Of a DNA stretch of 64,000 nucleotides, positions 1-9,625 are shown one piece after another (the first letter of the stretch is position 1; each line of letters opens with the position of its first letter). The translations under genes and the position numbers were made by a program. The stretch covers positions 1,966,501 to 2,030,500 of the forward strand of contig SMMW01000087.1 of the NCBI GenBank assembly GCA_004794655.1, read 5' to 3'. The notes beneath the pieces are model-generated. The model ran no database searches and was not told the origin of the DNA. It worked only from the letters and a program-made list of their open reading frames with translations. This DNA is from Marisa cornuarietis (lineage: Eukaryota; Mollusca; Gastropoda; Architaenioglossa; Ampullariidae).

Positions 1-1113
1 AAGATGGGAAGCCGCCGTCACATCTGAAAGACATATGCATGCCACCATTTCATTGATACATATAAAAATATGGTCCGCACCAGTATTTGAGAAACAAATT
101 CCAGATTTTTCTCCAGTTCACATAGTCATCCTTAGTCTCAGTGAAACAAGGAGTCTTTAGCCCTTCTTCAGCAATTTTTATAGGATTTCAAAACAAAACC
201 ATTGCAAATAGCAATATTCAAATCAGCAGTGTAAACTATTCCACATGCGTGTGTTGATTTTTGGCTCCTTTACAACAACAAACAAACAAATACATTTATA
301 TGTCAGTGCTTAATCAACAAAATACTTTTAGCAGATTTTCTGATTTAAATAAAAAAAGAATTCCTTCACATGTAAAATTTTCCAGGAATTGCCAACTCAA
401 AATATACTGACTATTTAAGTCTTTCTTGACCTGCATGGAGATGTGGGTGTTGGGGGTGGGGTTTAATTGGTGTTTTATGCTGAGCCAGCAACTAAGGCTG
501 TATCACTACAAATCAGCCAGCCCTGTAAACAGATGCCACATGCAGAAAGAGCAGCATACCCGGGACAAGATCTAAGCCCAGGACAGCCAATGCTCATTGT
601 ATTGGTGACAGGCGCTAACTGTTGGGTGCTATGATGGCTGTATGCAGTGTATGGTAAACGTATGCATATGCCTAAACAAAAATTAAACAATAGTCGAGAT
701 TGTTAACATGACCCCACGACTAGTCTTTACTGCTTGAAATCAAACAAAGTGAAATCTTCCCCTTTGTTTCACCCCAAAGCATCATGGGCAAGTGTGGCAT
801 CTCATTCAAATTTTAGCATGATGATCAAGCGCCAAGCAAGTGGTTGAGCACCAAAGCAGAATTCTCTTAAAAATATTGATCAAGGACCAAAACAGTTGAG
901 CATGGAGGAATTTGAGTGCAGAGGTACCACTATATTTTTCTGCAACAGAGTATCCTATGCTGTATACGACACATTATAGGTCTTTATTACTAGATGGAAA
1001 TTTAAGCAAATTAAGTAAAATAAAGAGTTTTCTTTAAAAGGCTGGAACCATCAGACATTCAACTCGTGTAACTGCAGTAACTAACAAAGTTGACTGATAA
1101 AGCAAGTGCTCAC
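1..1113 (-). other. Cathepsin B intron, continuing off the left edge
   Basis: This is intron sequence downstream (in gene orientation) of the exon that ends at 1114, whose donor GTGAGC lies at 1113-1108. The next cathepsin B exon should start by completing a Gly codon and continue C-N-G-G. I searched both strands for that and did not see it, so the rest of the gene lies left of position 1. Apart from the repeat-like stretch near 450-665, I see nothing else in it. Confidence 0.7.
450..665. repeat. Probable dispersed repeat inside the intron
   Basis: The stretch starts at a G-rich run and continues through gagccagcaactaaggc and a segment with several short stop-broken frames. Its composition differs from the AT-rich intron around it. 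It resembles interspersed repeats I associate with gastropod genomes, but there is no internal duplication or terminal repeat in the window to prove it. Boundaries are approximate. It could instead be unique intron sequence. Confidence 0.3.
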
Positions 1114-1229
1114 CCATCACCACAATCATCACAGCAGGAAACCAAATCCTCTGCAGATAAATGGAAGTTCTTAGCGCCATTTGATGCAATGCAGATGCGG
1201 TCAGACATGGCTTCCACAGCACCAAAAGC
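1114..1229 (-). CDS. CTSB: Cathepsin B, exon following the catalytic cysteine
   Basis: This exon encodes the part of the papain-fold (C1A) lysosomal cysteine protease just after the active-site Cys. It reads [14 protein letters not shown], then [13 protein letters not shown] and DDCGDG, the conserved cathepsin B stretch leading towards the CNGG motif. The acceptor is TTTTTTGCAACAG before 1229 and the donor is GTGAGC after 1114. The exon is 116 nt: 38 codons plus two bases (GG) of a Gly codon, so the following intron is phase 2. It joins the exon at 1937-2146 in phase 0, W then A-F-G-A, as expected for the family. A different reading frame of the same stretch is open for 63 codons but is an artefact. 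Confidence 0.95.
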
Positions 1230-1936
1230 CTGTTGCAAAAAACAGCTTGTCAAATAAGACTTGCCATCACTCCACTAAAAATGCAATATACAGGGCTTGT
1301 AATGGTTTAGTATAAAAAAGAAGATTATCCAATCAGAGGCGATCAGGTACCCACAGATTCAAATTACTTGGTCACAAACTAAACACAGAATACAGAAAAA
1401 CCTCCACATTAAGACTTGCCAAAACCCACCAAAATTGGGTCATAACTTAGTAGAGTCTTAGTAAACTGCTTTCATTCTATGACCTATGATTTCAAACACC
1501 TATGAATTCACACACGTTTGTTTATTTGAATGTTGAAAATAAAGAACTTAAAACCACGTCAAAGTGATTTTCTTTGTCATTGCTTTGTCAAGTTCATTAC
1601 ATTTTGGCATGCATTCTGCTTCACTTTGAGATTTGGTGGCTGTTCTAAATGTAATCCTAACCTTTTTTTTCTGGAGGGAGAGGGTCAAATTCTCCCCACC
1701 AACAAACTGCAACTTCTACCATTTACAAACCCTGCTCAAGACTATCCCTTTAATTTTTTTTTTAAATGGAGGAGGAAGGGGAGTGAACAATATTTTTTTC
1801 CAAAGGCAGAAATCTACCTAAAGTCACAATTGCAAGCCCTCAATATATTTATTTCAGAACCTAAACAAAAAACCTCTAGTAAATGTCTTAGTTAAGTCCT
1901 AGCGGCATCAAGTCTTTACCAAAGACATAAACGTAC

Positions 1937-2146
1937 CCAACAAGAACCACAGTTGCCCTGGTCTCGAACTTCCTGGATAGTTGGGCAGTTTGGCCATTGT
2001 ACTCTGGCATCAAAGTTTTCTGGTAGGTCAACATCAGATACCAAGAGTTTTTTAGGCAAACGCTCAAGGTAAGTTTTAGACTTTACCATGTCCACCCCCA
2101 TCAGCTTCTTTACATATGAAGCATCTTTTGGAAAGTTGCGGCCAGC
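1937..2146 (-). CDS. CTSB: Cathepsin B, exon with propeptide end, mature start and active-site Cys
   Basis: Seventy codons in phase 0 at both ends (acceptor CTACAG, donor GTACGT). It begins [15 protein letters not shown], the end of the cathepsin B propeptide, and contains [17 protein letters not shown], the usual N terminus of the mature enzyme (about residue 81 of the precursor). It ends QGNCGSCW, where the second Cys (about residue 109) is the catalytic nucleophile, with the oxyanion-hole Gln just before it. The protein is a lysosomal endopeptidase and dipeptidyl carboxypeptidase. The active-site His and Asn and the occluding loop are encoded by exons outside the window. No stop or frameshift is present, so the gene looks intact as far as it can be seen. 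Confidence 0.97.
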
Positions 2147-2289
2147 CTGTAGAAAAATAAAATGAATTTGAAGTTTAAAAACTTGATCATGCTATTAAGT
2201 ATTAGACTTATTCAGACAAAAACAGTCACATTCTTTAAAGTATAGGAGTAAATGCAATACATATATTGTTCAAGGTTTATGCTTGTCAC

Positions 2290-2409
2290 CTTCCAGGATG
2301 TCTGCACTTTGTTGATATATTCAATTTCTTCATCTGTAAGAAGACCAAAGTCAATCTTAGGGGCTGCCAGTGCCACAGCAACAGCTGCTGCCAGTACCAG
2401 GAACTTCAT
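2290..2409 (-). CDS. CTSB: Cathepsin B, first coding exon (signal peptide and propeptide)
   Basis: Forty codons from the ATG at 2409. MKFLVLAAAVAVALAAP is a clear signal peptide for ER entry and lysosomal routing, followed by the propeptide segment with TDEEIEYINK and ending TSWK, the cathepsin B propeptide signature that continues into AGRNF in the next exon. The donor is AAG|GTGACA. An in-frame upstream Met near 2448 is not the start: a splice acceptor (TTCATTTCAG) sits one base before the ATG, so sequence beyond 2410 is intron. The upstream exon is therefore untranslated. Confidence 0.93.
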
Positions 2410-2410
2410 T

Positions 2411-3471
2411 CTGAAATGAACATTACCACAACCCAAAGTTACACACAATTTTAACTATTATTCCCAAGTTAAATATAATTGTTTTAGCTAGGTGATTGCA
2501 TATTGAAATAAGCTTCCTGTATGAGTCATTAAAGGTTAAATCAGTATTGATCAGAAATTTCAAACAAAAATGTTTATTTACTGCACTTGTTCAGAAAATT
2601 GTAAGTATTAAAAATGCTTTCAAGTTTATCTTTTATGTTATAGAACTGGATGATGACATACGTGAGCACAGGCTACCCAATATGTTTGCATAGTTCGAGG
2701 ATTAAGTTAATGACTTATGGTAAAGTTACAAGGTTTATGCAACTTATAAATCTCAATATCATGAAATAAATTTCATCTTGGTGGGTTCTAGATCCCCATG
2801 CGTTTGTACATTAAGGTTTAATTTGGGTTAGGGTTATTTAAGGTAATAAGTGTTTTTTTCCTCCATGGTTCTGGGTGTGTCTGTGGGTCACGAGCCTTTC
2901 CAAACGAACGTTGTTCCAAATGTTGCATCTGTTTTCTAATTTATAAAGACAATTATAATTCATACATGTAGCTCGCGTTGAAATTAAACTTAGGCCCCCT
3001 AATGTGTATATTTCAACTATTAGTTGCTCACGGGTCATGAATCAAACCTACTTTACGAGTTTACAAGGAGTCGTACGTAAACAGCTTTTGGAAAAGGAGA
3101 ACCAGGATGCATAAAAACGATATTTTCCCCTTTCGCTTTTAACTACCTTAAAGCGCCTATGAATAACAATTAATTGTTAGCCATAAGCTTTGCCTTTTGA
3201 CTTCACCCAAAGACAGGAACGAAACGTAAATGGACAAACGTTTCAAGAAAGCAATCGACTTTCATTATCTTTCACTTGGGTCTGTTTTTGCTTGTAGCGG
3301 TCTTGCAATTAATTTTCTTTATTACGTTAAGTCCTCCCAAAAAACTTGCACCGACAGCTCAAAATTACTCGATCAGTATCGAAGTAAAAAGAAAACTCCG
3401 TGTCGTGTTCTCAGTCTACGTGAAAACTGCGTGGAGGGATGAGAGAAAAAGAAATTGAAGACAATACTTAC
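2411..3471 (-). other. Proposed 5' UTR intron of the cathepsin B gene
   Basis: Sequence between the acceptor at 2411 and a near-perfect donor GTAAGTATT at 3471-3463. It has no convincing coding potential; short open frames in it have no recognisable motifs. A single ggttagggtt at about 2826 is too short to be a telomeric repeat. Confidence 0.5.
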
Positions 3472-3560
3472 TTCACTGTCTACAGGTGCTGTCAACCGAA
3501 GCCAAGAGGACGTTCATATGCCACTGAGCTCTTCGTCAAAACCGCCGTCCGTGCTTGTAG
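3472..3560 (-). other. CTSB: Putative 5' UTR exon of cathepsin B
   Basis: On the minus strand the sequence reaches ...CAGTGAA followed by GTAAGTATT, a consensus donor. It is the best candidate for the untranslated first exon implied by the acceptor immediately upstream of the start codon. The right-hand boundary (transcription start) is a guess; no TATA box was seen. RNA evidence would settle it. Confidence 0.45.
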
Positions 3561-3581
3561 TTATACACATCACAAGACATA

Positions 3582-3642
3582 GTCACGTGCTTGAAGCAGG
3601 TGTTGAGTAGCGCGTGACTTGTCACATGACAGATCACATGAC
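3582..3642. promoter_or_regulatory. Cluster of three CLEAR/M-box-like E-boxes upstream of cathepsin B
   Basis: Within 61 bp there is GTCACGTGCT (3582), GTCACATGAC (3621) and ATCACATGAC (3633). The first carries CACGTG and the other two TCACATGA; both are core types bound by MiT/TFE factors (TFEB, TFE3, MITF), which drive lysosomal genes through CLEAR elements (GTCACGTGAC). The cluster sits 110-170 bp upstream of the proposed 5' UTR donor of a lysosomal protease, which is where such sites act. E-box cores are short and common, so this is suggestive rather than proven. Confidence 0.5.
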
Positions 3643-3847
3643 TTTTATCATGGTTACGAGGAGGCGCTCAAAGAGGATCTAAGTACAAGCGTCGTGTCCA
3701 AAGTCGCTTTTTCACATGAGCACACAGATTGTATTGAATGAAATGTTATCAGGACCAGATGTAAAGCAATTTTGAAACAGTCTCTAGATGGAACCATTGG
3801 GATTATGCAGAGAAAGGGGTCACCATAGCCATGGCCCTGCGTATAAT

Positions 3848-3879
3848 CAGAGAGAATAGATATATATCTATTCTCTCTG
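3848..3879. repeat. Perfect 32-bp palindrome
   Basis: The 32 bases are identical to their reverse complement, with the centre in atatatat and outer arms cagagagaataga / tctattctctctg. It can form a cruciform or a loop-less hairpin. It lies at the left edge of the gypsy remnant, just before the gag relic. Function unknown; it may mark the insertion or rearrangement boundary. Confidence 0.85.
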
Positions 3880-3899
3880 GTATAATGCCCATGTAACAG

Positions 3900-4536
3900 G
3901 TATAGGTGAGCTAAATATAGGAGATTTAGAGGATTTTGATGCTATAAAGACAGCTTTAGCGCGCAGATTCGACCCTGCAGAAAGAGAAAGTCTAAAGCGC
4001 GTTGAGTTTAGGTCTATATATGTTCAAAAGGTAAGGCGAAAGTCTCACAGAGTATGGTTTCGTGTTGAATCGTCTTGCTGCTGTAATACCCCAATATGCC
4101 ATCAGAATTAAGCAAGAGAAATCAATGTCATTGACCAGTTCGTGAGTGGACTTACATCCAAGGACCTGAGGAGGCATGTTCAATTCAATCACCCTCGTCC
4201 ATTCACGATCGAAGCTGTAGCTCTGGCTATAGCGAATTCGAGTCGTTTGATGAAAGATTCGATAGGAAACCATGAAGAATCTATATAGAAGCTGTCAGAA
4301 GCATTGGCGAAAACACATAAGAAAGTAAACTACTCAAGGTATTCCAAAACCTTAGTGTCTAGCACGTTAGAGCAGTTGTCACAGAAGGCAGTAGACAGAA
4401 AGAGTAGAGGAAAGGATGTGACTTGTTACAGACGTGGCGAAAAAGGTCACATTTCACGACACTGTCCACATCCAGTAACTCAGGCGGTGACAGGGGCCCA
4501 CAATAAAAACGCGCCAGGAACTTTGGAAACCTAGAA
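3900..4536 (+). pseudogene. Ty3/gypsy gag relic with a damaged zinc knuckle
   Basis: Around 3930-4010 the frame reads DFDAIKTALARRFDPAERES, matching the gypsy gag capsid region. Later pieces (DLRRHVQFNHPRPFTIEA near 4160-4210) belong to the same domain in other frames. At 4424-4465 there is a CCHC nucleocapsid knuckle, CYRRGEKGHISRHC, in which the second Cys position is Arg, consistent with one T-to-C change. At least two frameshifts and several stops break the gene. Confidence 0.8.
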
Positions 4537-4689
4537 AGGGTTAAGAATAGAGTCCCGAACTTGCCACAGAGAGGAGGGACGGGTGTCGGCATGAGCTTTG
4601 CAGACACAGATCAAAAGACCGACATGTGTGTACTCACATGCAGAGGATGTTGACTGCTTCGTGTCAAAATAAATGACAGAAAATTTCTT

Positions 4690-5168
4690 TTTCTTCTTTT
4701 TCTCGTAGAAAACGGGTCAGCTGTCACAGTATTCAGTTTGTCTGTTTTCAGAGAAATCGATCACGTTGCAATGAAAACAAATACTGTAAGTGTAAGCTTA
4801 GCACTGCTAGTGGAGACAAATTGCATGTCCACGGCGAGGCTAAATTAGAACTAGAGATAGGTGATCAGAAGTTGGTGATTGCTGAAATTAGCAACGTACT
4901 GTACAGGTATCCTGGAAACTGATTTCATGCAAAAACATGGCTATTTGCTAGATGTGAGCAGAGGTATCGTAGAGATTGGATGTCAGAAGATTAGTATAGT
5001 GAGAGAAACATCAGTCGCATGTGCGAAAGGGGTAGTGAGTAACGATGTATACTTGTTACCACCCAGATCAGAAGTGTTTCTTAAAGGCAAGGTGGTGCGG
5101 TCGTGTACAGAAGGGAAAGTAGTTGGATTGTTAGAAAGTATCGATTCTTTCAAAAAGAGAAAGGCATA
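4690..5168 (+). pseudogene. Ty3/gypsy aspartic protease relic
   Basis: Near 4705-4730 the frame reads VENGSAVTVFS where gypsy proteases have the catalytic D-[ST]-G-[AS]; both the Asp and the Ser/Thr are changed, so the enzyme is dead. Further on (4900-5115) ETDFMQKHGYLLDVSRG and VYLLPPRSEVFLKGKVV match the end of the protease and the linker to RT. The pieces are in different frames. Confidence 0.7.
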
Positions 5169-5469
5169 GATGTTTGACTCAAGTAGGAGGAGAAGATTTG
5201 TTCGTCCCTGTTACGAACCTTTCAGATAAAGAAGTAGAAGTAAAAGCTGGCAACCTTGCTGCCATCGTGGAATTCAGTGAATTCTCTGTCGTGCCACAGT
5301 ACGCAATACTCTAAAGAAGTCACTATTTCAGATAGGCTTCCTAGTCACCGTGTGAGACTGTTGTCAGGTGTCTCGTCAGAATTTAGCGAAGTTTCGAAAG
5401 AGAAACTAAGATGTGTTATTTGAATTTCAAGATGTCTGGTTAGGGCGAGAGGATAAACTTGGTACAACA

Positions 5470-6150
5470 GGAAGGATTAAGTATACAATTGACACAGAAA
5501 GTCATAAACCAGTGAAACTGCCACCACGTCGTTTGCCTTTGGCAAAAAAAAGGAAGTTGTTGACAAGATGTTGAAAGATGATATCATTGAGCCTAGCGAC
5601 AGTCCCTGGTCCGCTAATGTTGCGTTCGTGAAGAAGAAAGATGGGTCTGTTAGATTTTGTGTTGAATACAGAAGGTTGATCGGGTGTACCAAGAAGGACG
5701 CTTACCCCCCTTCCTCACATTGGTGACTCACTCGATCGTCTCGATGCTTTTTCTGGTTTGTGTTGATTCACGACTTTAGGCTAATTAGCACAAGGCGTTT
5801 TCCAGGCAGAGATGGACGAAAATGACAAACATAGAGGGCTCTTTCAGTTCAAGGTGATGCCGTTTGGTCTATGTAACAGTCCAGCAACCCTCGAAAGATT
5901 GATGGAGCTAGTTGAGTGAGATTGTGTTTGAAAGATGTCTAGTGTTTAAAGGCGATGTTATCTGTTTAGGGAAAACAGAAGAACGGGCGTTAGAGAATTT
6001 CAGGACAGTACTGCAAAAGTTTAGAGATGCTAAATGGATTTTGTTTCAGACAGAATGCTCGTTCTTAGGGCATTCAGTTTCACTTCACGGTACAACCTGC
6101 GAAAGGTCAAAGGTTGAAGCAGTGGTTTACTGGCCAGTACCTATAGTAAC
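5470..6150 (+). pseudogene. Ty3/gypsy reverse transcriptase relic
   Basis: The recognisable order is [10 protein letters not shown], then [20 protein letters not shown] with [10 protein letters not shown] (5580-5685), then FQFKVMPFGLCNSPATLERL (5840-5905) and ENFRTVLQKFRDAKW...FLGHSVSLHG (5995-6090). The catalytic Y-x-D-D site is altered to F-K-G-D near 5950, and the palm segment holding the first catalytic Asp is scrambled around 5740-5800. A stop at about 5920 separates the halves. It is non-functional and old. Confidence 0.88.
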
Positions 6151-6239
6151 GTGAAAGAGGTTCGCTCATTCTTGGGGATGGTGTCCTATTATTACAAAAA
6201 GTGCATTTCAAAGTTTGCAGAGATGTCTACGCCTTTGAC

Positions 6240-6720
6240 GGACGACAAAGAAGAACCGTAAGTTCAATTGGTGTGAACAATGTCGATCAGGCTTCATTCG
6301 AAAAACTGAAGGCGGCATTAGTTTCAGGCCCGGTTTTTTCTTACCCGACTAGAGAAGGAAAGTTTATTCTCGACACTGACGATCGCGCTGATGCGATTAG
6401 CGCAGTTCTGTCGCAGATACAGGGCGGGGAAGAGAAAGTCATGTCGCATACGCGAGCTTCTCTTTGTCTCCATCCAGGAAAAACTATTGTCCTCCTTAGA
6501 AAGAGCTGTTCGCAGTGGTGAGATTTGTGAATCATTTTTCTCATTATCTGTGGGGTAGACCGTTTCTCGTGAGGACAGATCACAGCTCCCTGAAATGGCT
6601 AAAGAGCTTTAAAGAGGCTGAAGGTACGATGATTAGCTTAGTTAGAGATTTGCGATTATTGAGACAGAGCATAGAAAGGGCTCATCTCATGGAAATGCAG
6701 ATGGGTTATCCAGAATACCC
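6240..6720 (+). pseudogene. Ty3/gypsy RNase H relic
   Basis: FEKLKAALVSGPVFSYP and FILDTDDRADAISAVLSQ (about 6295-6415) form the start of the gypsy RNase H domain. HYLWGRPFLVRTDHSSLKWL (6540-6603) is the usual end, with the family's TDH motif kept. A stop (near 6520) and a frame change divide them. It lies directly downstream of the RT relic, as expected for a pol polyprotein. Confidence 0.85.
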
Positions 6721-7042
6721 AAAAGTTGCTGTAAAAGAAAAGATTGCGTTCAGTGTTGTCAAAAGCAAATCAGGGTACTGATTCGTGCGCGTGGTCAAGG
6801 CTTGACCGATCAGGTGTCAGCTAGCGACATGCAGAGGAATTCTGACTTAGGTCTCTGTCGTGAGGAAATGACGCGTGTTGTACCTGTGGGTGACAGTCAA
6901 AGGGACGCGGCGAGCAGGAAAAATGACGGGTAGGACGGGTGAGGTCGCGCAAAGCGATCGGGCGGCACCCGCTGACGTGTCCGAGGGTAGCACGCAGGGT
7001 AACGTGCCTGGTACGTCTCTAGAGGACAGAAAGTTAAAGGAA

Positions 7043-7105
7043 CCGTGTTGTGAACAGAAAGAGGCGGAAGCCAAAGAAGTATAGTTGGCGACATTAGTTT
7101 TGTGT
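7043..7105 (+). repeat. First copy of an internal direct duplication in the gypsy element
   Basis: gtgaacagaaagaggcggaa and following bases are repeated with substitutions at about 7558. The two copies are offset by roughly 510 bp and align for about 60-75 bp at something like 75% identity by eye. They bracket sequence without recognisable gypsy coding content. Confidence 0.65.
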
Positions 7106-7555
7106 ATGTTCGTGGTGTCAGTGGTGTGTCAGAATGTAATCCCTGTATGAGAGCCAGCACAGGCCCCATGGACAGAGGACCTTTCTGGGACCCTGGCATT
7201 AATCAATAACTATAATCGTGAATTATTTCCCCAGTATGTAGTAGTATGCTTGTAAGTTATAATTAGACTGGCAATATTTGAATAACATTATATTAACGTA
7301 ATATAGACAGCAAACAACTGAGATCTACACCACTGCATGAGATGAGCATTTTAGAGCTGTCTACACGTAAGTACTCAGTAAATAAGGAAAAATTATTTTG
7401 CATTTGTTACTGTATTTGTTTTATTTCCTCAGAAATTTACTTAAAAAGAAAAAGAAAAAAATACACTGACCAAGGCCGGACCCCCTTCACATCCGCGGGC
7501 TTGGGTACACCAGACCCCCTTGTCCCTTCCTCTCGTCAGGCCTGATGATAGATGA
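7106..7555. other. Unexplained insert between RNase H and integrase relics
   Basis: About 450 bp with no gypsy domain. It contains AT-rich sequence (7200-7460) followed by a GC-rich piece (ccggacccccttcacatccg, 7466 on). It could be a small nested insertion or sequence carried between two recombined element copies. No terminal inverted repeats or poly(A) were found. Confidence 0.4.
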
Positions 7556-7557
7556 AC

Positions 7558-7622
7558 AGTGTGAACAGAAAGAGGCTGAAGATAATGAAGTAGTTTATAG
7601 TGACAGTAGTTCTGTGTGTGTG
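7558..7622 (+). repeat. Second copy of the internal direct duplication
   Basis: Starts gtgaacagaaagaggctgaa and parallels the copy at 7043. Downstream the sequence runs on into the H2C2/integrase relic, so this copy is contiguous with the 3' half of the element. Confidence 0.65.
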
Positions 7623-7859
7623 TTCCTAGTGTACCAGTGTGTAGACCCTGACGGGTCTGTAGAAGTAGTTGGTCTCGTGAAGAATTAATTGAGCTTCAGA
7701 GAGAAGATCCTGTAGTTGGCACTGTGTTGTACCTTAAGGGAAAAGGAGATAAGCCACCTAGGGAAGAGATTTCGTAGTATAGCTCCTCCGTTAGAACACT
7801 ATTAGGTCAGTGGGATAGTCTGAGGATAGTTGAAGGGCTGTTGTACTTAACATCTAAAG

Positions 7860-8475
7860 ACGTTCCTTCTGAGAGAGAAATATTACTGGATGGTAGCTCC
7901 AGCAAGTGTTAGGCAGAAAGTGTTGACCATGCTACATGATGACAGAACCTCAGGTCATCTTGGTCGAGATAGAACACTAGCCAGCGTGAAACGCCACGTG
8001 TTTGACCTGGTATGGCAGAAGATGTTCCCTTAATATTTTTATGTTTGGTAGAGAAATTAACCTCCCTCTAACCACAGGATTAGGTAAAGGTGTGACTAAT
8101 GACAGTCCACAATGTCCTGTTGAATATGTCGAATGGGTGCAGAGAACGTCGGATCATAAGGTGTTTGGGAGAAAGAATACTGTCGAAAGCGTGTGTAAAC
8201 AGAAAGGTTACCATGAATGGAACTGTAAAGAAAGGGATGTGGAACTTGGATCTTGGGTTTGGATCGAGGTGGTACCCGCCTATAGTCAAACAGAAATTTC
8301 GTCTGGGTTGGACGGGTCCTATAAAGTTATCCAGAAAATAGGGGAGAGTACAGTGAAGACCAAGAGGGTAGGGAAAGTCATTATTGTCCATATCAATGAC
8401 GCCAACCCCTATGAAGGGAGAGAAGAATTCACTAGTGAAAGTGAGACAGGCCCCAGTCCCGACTCAGAAAACTAA
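7860..8475 (+). pseudogene. Ty3/gypsy integrase relic lacking the DDE core
   Basis: The HHCC-type N-terminal region is visible near 7900-8000 (VLTMLHDDRTSGHLGRDRT). Immediately after it, at 8035, the sequence continues with MFGREINLPL, which lies at the end of the catalytic core in intact integrases, so roughly the whole D,D-35-E core is deleted. From 8002 a 157-codon open frame covers the C-terminal domain: VELGSWVWIEV, LDGSYKVIQKIGESTVK and VIIVHINDANPYEGRE correspond to the gypsy integrase C-terminal beta-barrel and the 'HVDRLKPY' type end. Confidence 0.85.
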
Positions 8476-9080
8476 CCAGTCAGTATAAGTTTAGAGGAGG
8501 AGGATCAGGAGCAGAGCAGGAAGGAAGACGAAAATCCCTGTGAGATTTTCCCTGGCCTGATCGTTATTTCTACTTCAAACCTGTTTGAAGGAGTGTGCAG
8601 CCAGGTGCTGGTGGGAAGAGAACGAAATTAATCATGAATGGAACTTGACGTCACCACCAATCTCCCAGTGCCCTGCGAGGTTACCAAGGACGCCACCGCA
8701 CGCCTTCTGCACGTGACAGAGTGACCACCGAGTGACCGCAAGTGTCGCAAGTGGCGCGAGTGTTCTATGGACGCTGGAGAAGATTCTGGTGTTATGCTTT
8801 GCCAATCGAACTTCAAAACTTGATAAACATTGTGAAGATAAAGACACTCATGAACTGCACAAGAAAAGTGAAAGAACTGTCAAATGACTTGTGCATGTTG
8901 GACTTTAGAAACTGACCGATATGCTTTCTTCTATGTTATTTCTCTTGCAGATGTTGATGACTAACGTTACCTTACTTCTTTTTGAACTGAAAGGCTTATA
9001 TTTTAGAAAATGTGTTGCAATTATCATTATATTTCTTTTGTTTTAGACTAATTTACTTTGGAGTTAGTACATAAGGTCTG
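8476..9080 (+). other. Gypsy 3' untranslated region
   Basis: Non-coding sequence between the end of the integrase frame (stop after 8475) and the polypurine tract. No envelope-like gene, signal peptide or membrane segment was seen in any frame. Confidence 0.5.
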
Positions 9081-9092
9081 AGGACAGGGGAG
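9081..9092 (+). other. Polypurine tract
   Basis: aggacaggggag lies directly before TG at 9093, the expected arrangement for the plus-strand primer site next to a 3' LTR. Confidence 0.7.
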
Positions 9093-9625
9093 TGTAGTGG
9101 GAGCATGTACCCCTGACATTGCTTTGCTCCCTCCACCCTGCATCCCCTTCCACCCCTATACTTGGTCGCTCGAGCGCAGCATCACGAGAAAGACAACACA
9201 GCGGGTGACGTAGTACCTAAATATTATAGTATAAATAGCAGGAAAAAGTCGGTTCTTGCACCTGTTACCGAAAAGCGACTGGTCCTGCTTGGAAAAGTAA
9301 AAAGCACCCCGAGTACGGGAGAAGTACCATTTTGCCGCAATGTGCTATGGTCCTGCTGGAAAGTGGCTCACGCCACTCGATCAGCCCCATCTTTTCCCAC
9401 CCCAGAGAGTAAGGTGCTAGGTTTTAGTAGGTTAGGTAGGCTAGCTAGAATAGAAATAGTAGCTATTTGTGTAAATAATGTAAATAAAATCTATGTCGTT
9501 GAATTTATATACCTGTGTGAGCGTCTTAGTCCGCACGAATGCTAACGGGATGTTCGTGTGTCCTCGTCGTGTGAATGAAATGAACGTATCACTAGAGCGA
9601 TGTGTCGTCTGTAATTGCGACACAG
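9093..9625 (+). mobile_element. 3' LTR of the gypsy element
   Basis: Starts TGTAGTGGGAGCATG just after the polypurine tract. It contains a TATA-like element (tataaata, 9229-9236) and a poly(A) signal (aataaa, 9483-9488), in correct U3-R order. A related sequence starts at 10232, which supports the LTR call. The right end is uncertain; I place it near gcgacaca at about 9618-9625. Confidence 0.7.

Larger units (their letters stand above)
3890..9625 (+). mobile_element. Decayed Ty3/gypsy LTR retrotransposon
   Basis: Plus-strand remnants occur in the canonical Ty3/gypsy order: gag with a zinc knuckle, aspartic protease, reverse transcriptase, RNase H, integrase, polypurine tract, 3' LTR. Every domain is broken by stops and frameshifts, and key residues are lost, so it cannot encode functional products. 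No 5' LTR or primer-binding site was seen left of gag, so the 5' end is missing or unrecognisable. About 470 bp of foreign or duplicated sequence separates RNase H from integrase. The integrase catalytic core is deleted. The right boundary (end of LTR) is approximate. Confidence 0.88.

Noticed and set aside
1530..1895. 121-codon plus-strand open frame
   Set aside because: It lies opposite the intron between two cathepsin B exons, is rich in F, N and K from AT-rich sequence, and has no domain.
2826..2837. Telomere-like gggttagggtta
   Set aside because: Only two units; expected by chance in AT-rich DNA.
8080..8391. 103-codon minus-strand frame
   Set aside because: It is the antisense shadow of the integrase C-terminal relic.
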